Source: Patescibacteria group bacterium (GTDB lineage Bacteria; Patescibacteriota; Microgenomatia; UBA10105; UBA927). Taken from it: a DNA stretch of 8,147 nucleotides. The notes beneath the pieces are model-generated. The model did not search any database, had not been told where the DNA came from, and worked only from the letters and a program-made list of their open reading frames with translations. The translations under genes and the position numbers were made by a program. Positions 6,188 through 8,147 of this stretch are shown in pieces (positions within the stretch are counted from its first letter, which is position 1; each line of letters starts with the position of its first letter). The DNA lies in the NCBI GenBank assembly GCA_003545435.1, contig DPYI01000070.1, positions 15,583-23,729 of the forward strand, written 5' to 3'.

Positions 6188-8032
6188 TCAGGTGGTTGCG
6201 GAGAGGCCGCGGGAGACGCGGGAGCGTTCCTGCTTCGTGAGATACTTTTTTCTGAGGCGAAGATTTTTTGGTGTTACTTCCACCAGTTCATCATCTTCAA
6301 TAAAGTCCAGACACTGTTCCAAAGAGAAAACAATCGGCGGATCCAACTGAATAGCGATATCAGCATTGGCTGAATGAATATTGGTGAGTTTTTTTCCTTT
6401 ACAGACATTGATATCAATATCTTCATTTCGATTATTTATACCGATAATCATTCCTTCATACACAGGTACTCCCGGGCCAATGAATGCTCTTCCACGTTCC
6501 TGTACGGTTTGGAGAGCATATCCGGTGGATTTACCGGTTTCGAAAGCAACCAAGACGCCGTTTCGGAGTTTCGGAATCGGCGGACTTTCCGGAAAATAGC
6601 CTATTATGTGTGTTGCGAAAATGCCGTTTCCGCGGGTTCTGGTCATGATATCGCCCCGAAAGCCTAGGAGGTTCCGCGAGGAAATTTTGTAAACCATCAT
6701 CGTTACCCCACGCTGGTCCGTATGCGTATCCAGAAGTTCTCCTTTTCTTCTCCCTAATTCTTCCGAAATAATGCCGACATACGCTTTATCGATTTCTATG
6801 GTTATTTCTTCATACGGTTCAGATGCAACACCATCGATGACTTTTTTGATAGCTTCCGGTTTTCCCAGCTGGAATTCATATCCTTCACGCCGCAGATTTT
6901 CAAAAAGCACTGCCAGATGCAGTTCGCCGCGGCCGGCGACAATAAATCCGACACCGTTGGGATTATTCGTAATGCGAAGTCCGATGTTTACCTTTTTTTC
7001 TTTAAGAAGCCGTTCTTCAATTTGCCGGGCAGTCGAGAATGTCCCTTCTTTCCCTGAAAAGGGAGATGTGTTAGGAGATACAAGGATTTTTAAGGTCGGT
7101 TCTTCCAGTTTAATCATCGGAAAGCCGGTAGGGTCTGATGGGTCAGTGAGTGTTTGCCCGATCTTCATGTCCGACAGGCCTGACAGAGCCACAATGTCGC
7201 CGGTTTGAGCCATCCTTACCTCCTTGCGTTTCAATCCGACACTGATACATACGAGTTCAATTTTTCCCCGGGTAATTCGTTTGTTTTCTTCCATGATAAG
7301 AACCGATTGTCCCGGTTTGACCGTTCCCTGCTGGATTTTTCCGATTGCGTAGGTTCCTTTATACTCATCAAAATCAAGATTAGAAACCAGCAGTTTAAAT
7401 GGTTTATCCGGATCTCCCGAAGGAGGAGGAATGGTTTTCATAATACAGTCAAACAAAGGATCAAGCGTCGCTGATCCCTCCGGATTTCTTGGGATATGAT
7501 CCCATGCTTTGCCGTCTTTACCGATGGCATAGATAACCGGAAACATCAGGTCGTCATCATGTGTTGCCAGGTGCAAAAAGAGCGATTCGATTTCATGAAG
7601 AACATGTGTGGGTCTGGCATCTTTTCTGTCGATTTTATTTATCACCACGATGATTTTTAGATGATGAACAAGCGCCTGTTTCAAAACGAAATGGGTTTGA
7701 GGAAGAGGACCCTCTGCTGCATCTACGATAAGGAGCGCTCCGTCTGCCATGTGAATTACCCGTTCCACTTCCCCTCCGAAATCCGCATGCCCGGGGGTAT
7801 CGATAATGTTGATTTTCGTATTTTTATAAATAACTGCGGTATTTTTCGCCAAAATGGTGATACCCTTTTCCCGCTCGAGAGCATTGGTGTCCAGAATGGT
7901 GGTCTGGGTCATTTCCGCTTCGTTATCCCGAAATGTATGGGTCTGTTTGAGCATCCCGTCAACGAGCGTCGTTTTTCCATGATCTACGTGAGCAATGATT
8001 GCTATATTTCTAATAGGACTCTGGTTATGCAT
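6188..8032 (-). CDS. typA: Translational GTPase TypA/BipA
   Basis: A GTPase of the EF-G/LepA superfamily that binds the 70S ribosome and supports 50S assembly and growth under cold or stress. It has 614 residues; E. coli BipA has 607. The motifs are G1 AHVDHGKT (14-21), G2 around T59 in EKGITIL, G3 DTPGH (78-82) and G4 NKID (132-135). Domain II (about 205-295), domain III (about 305-395), domain V with GRGELHLAV, and the BipA-specific C-terminal domain with LLGFRGDIMTRTRGNG and GRAFIGPGVPVYEGMIIG follow in order. The G5 region, usually YASA, reads Y-A-I-G (168-171), which is unusual. The ATG at 8032 begins M-H-N-Q-S-P-I-R-N-I-A-I-I-A-H-V-D, the family start. An upstream TTG at 8134 would add 34 unrelated residues and is rejected. 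The neighbouring mobile element supplies its terminator. Confidence 0.96.
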   Translation of the reverse strand: MHNQSPIRNIAIIAHVDHGKTTLVDGMLKQTHTFRDNEAEMTQTTILDTNALEREKGITILAKNTAVIYKNTKINIIDTPGHADFGGEVERVIHMADGALLIVDAAEGPLPQTHFVLKQALVHHLKIIVVINKIDRKDARPTHVLHEIESLFLHLATHDDDLMFPVIYAIGKDGKAWDHIPRNPEGSATLDPLFDCIMKTIPPPSGDPDKPFKLLVSNLDFDEYKGTYAIGKIQQGTVKPGQSVLIMEENKRITRGKIELVCISVGLKRKEVRMAQTGDIVALSGLSDMKIGQTLTDPSDPTGFPMIKLEEPTLKILVSPNTSPFSGKEGTFSTARQIEERLLKEKKVNIGLRITNNPNGVGFIVAGRGELHLAVLFENLRREGYEFQLGKPEAIKKVIDGVASEPYEEITIEIDKAYVGIISEELGRRKGELLDTHTDQRGVTMMVYKISSRNLLGFRGDIMTRTRGNGIFATHIIGYFPESPPIPKLRNGVLVAFETGKSTGYALQTVQERGRAFIGPGVPVYEGMIIGINNRNEDIDINVCKGKKLTNIHSANADIAIQLDPPIVFSLEQCLDFIEDDELVEVTPKNLRLRKKYLTKQERSRVSRGLSATT

Positions 8033-8039
8033 AGTACTT

Positions 8040-8045
8040 GATATA
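8040..8045 (-). promoter_or_regulatory. Candidate -10 box of typA (leaderless)
   Basis: On the minus strand TGTATATC precedes the chosen ATG by seven bases, so TATATC could be a -10 box with transcription starting at or near the A of the ATG. No Shine-Dalgarno sequence is seen. No good -35 box lies 16-18 bases further up. The promoter suggested for the Lon-like gene also has TGTAT at this spot. Confidence 0.3.
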
Positions 8046-8056
8046 CATGATGCTCG

Positions 8057-8121
8057 CCCCGTACACGCGACATCGTGACGCGAAGCTGTAAGCTTCGGGA
8101 ACGACGAGCGTTGTACTGGGG
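8057..8121. other. Palindrome-rich, cloverleaf-like segment upstream of typA
   Basis: An outer stem pairs CCCCGTAC (8057-8064) with GTAC-T-GGGG (8113-8121, one bulged T). Inside are three hairpins in a row: an imperfect one at 8066-8082, a perfect 7-base-pair stem CGAAGCT/AGCTTCG around GTA at 8081-8097, and a small AACG/CGTT stem at 8100-8112. The first two overlap by two bases. It lacks tRNA signatures such as a T-loop and CCA end. It could be a structured leader, a regulatory site or a palindromic repeat. Nothing I recognise fits. Confidence 0.4.
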
Positions 8122-8124
8122 TCC

Positions 8125-8147
8125 ACGTGAGCAATGATTGCTATATT
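8125..8147 (-). repeat. Duplicate of the typA 5' coding region at the window edge
   Basis: These 23 bases are identical to 7986-8008 within typA. On the minus strand they encode N-I-A-I-I-A-H-V. The reading frame then continues D-P-S-T-T-L-V-V, which resembles the G1 loop D-H-G-K-T-T-L-V but is one codon shorter and lacks the essential lysine. It may be a decayed duplicate, part of a related GTPase gene beyond the edge, or an assembly join. The edge prevents a decision. Confidence 0.6.

Noticed and set aside
8033..8134. N-terminal extension of TypA from a TTG at 8134
   Set aside because: The extra residues are unlike TypA and are encoded by the palindromic segment. The family start matches the ATG at 8032.

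Overview
The five complete genes suggest a member of the Candidate Phyla Radiation (Patescibacteria), possibly the Microgenomates side. This is inferred from gene style, not from a marker gene. The pointers are a PNPase next to a beta-CASP RNase J with altered motifs, a short Lon-derived ATPase, a REP-associated transposase of the type frequent in these genomes, and repeat-like DNA in most gaps between genes. TAA, TAG and TGA all act as stops, so there is no sign of a recoded genetic code. The odd length and a repeat at the right edge suggest the window could be a whole short contig.

Layout. Positions 63-5366 (+) carry three genes in a row: pnp (polynucleotide phosphorylase), a 361-residue protease-less Lon-type AAA+ ATPase, and rnj (RNase J). 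The two gaps hold AT-rich repeat-like DNA (2274-2350 and 3511-3545). Positions 5372-6183 are a compact REP-type mobile element: a Y1/HUH transposase gene on the minus strand flanked by inverted copies of a GGGG/CCCC palindrome. A third copy of the palindrome lies in frame inside the transposase gene. Positions 6188-8032 (-) are typA/bipA, a ribosome-associated translational GTPase. The right edge (8033-8147) holds palindrome-rich DNA and a 23-base exact duplicate of the typA GTPase-motif region.

How it fits together. PNPase degrades RNA 3'-5' by phosphorolysis. RNase J cuts internally and/or trims 5'-3'. Together they could form the core of an RNA-decay machine. The AAA+ protein between them keeps the ATPase residues of Lon but has lost the N-terminal substrate domain, the whole protease domain and the usual pore-loop pair. 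It is the best candidate here for something undescribed, possibly a remodeller tied to RNA decay (inference). The lon-like gene, rnj and typA show -10-like hexamers 5-7 bases before the chosen ATG and no good Shine-Dalgarno sequence, which suggests leaderless mRNAs. The right-hand end of the mobile element forms a strong hairpin plus T-run that would terminate typA transcription.
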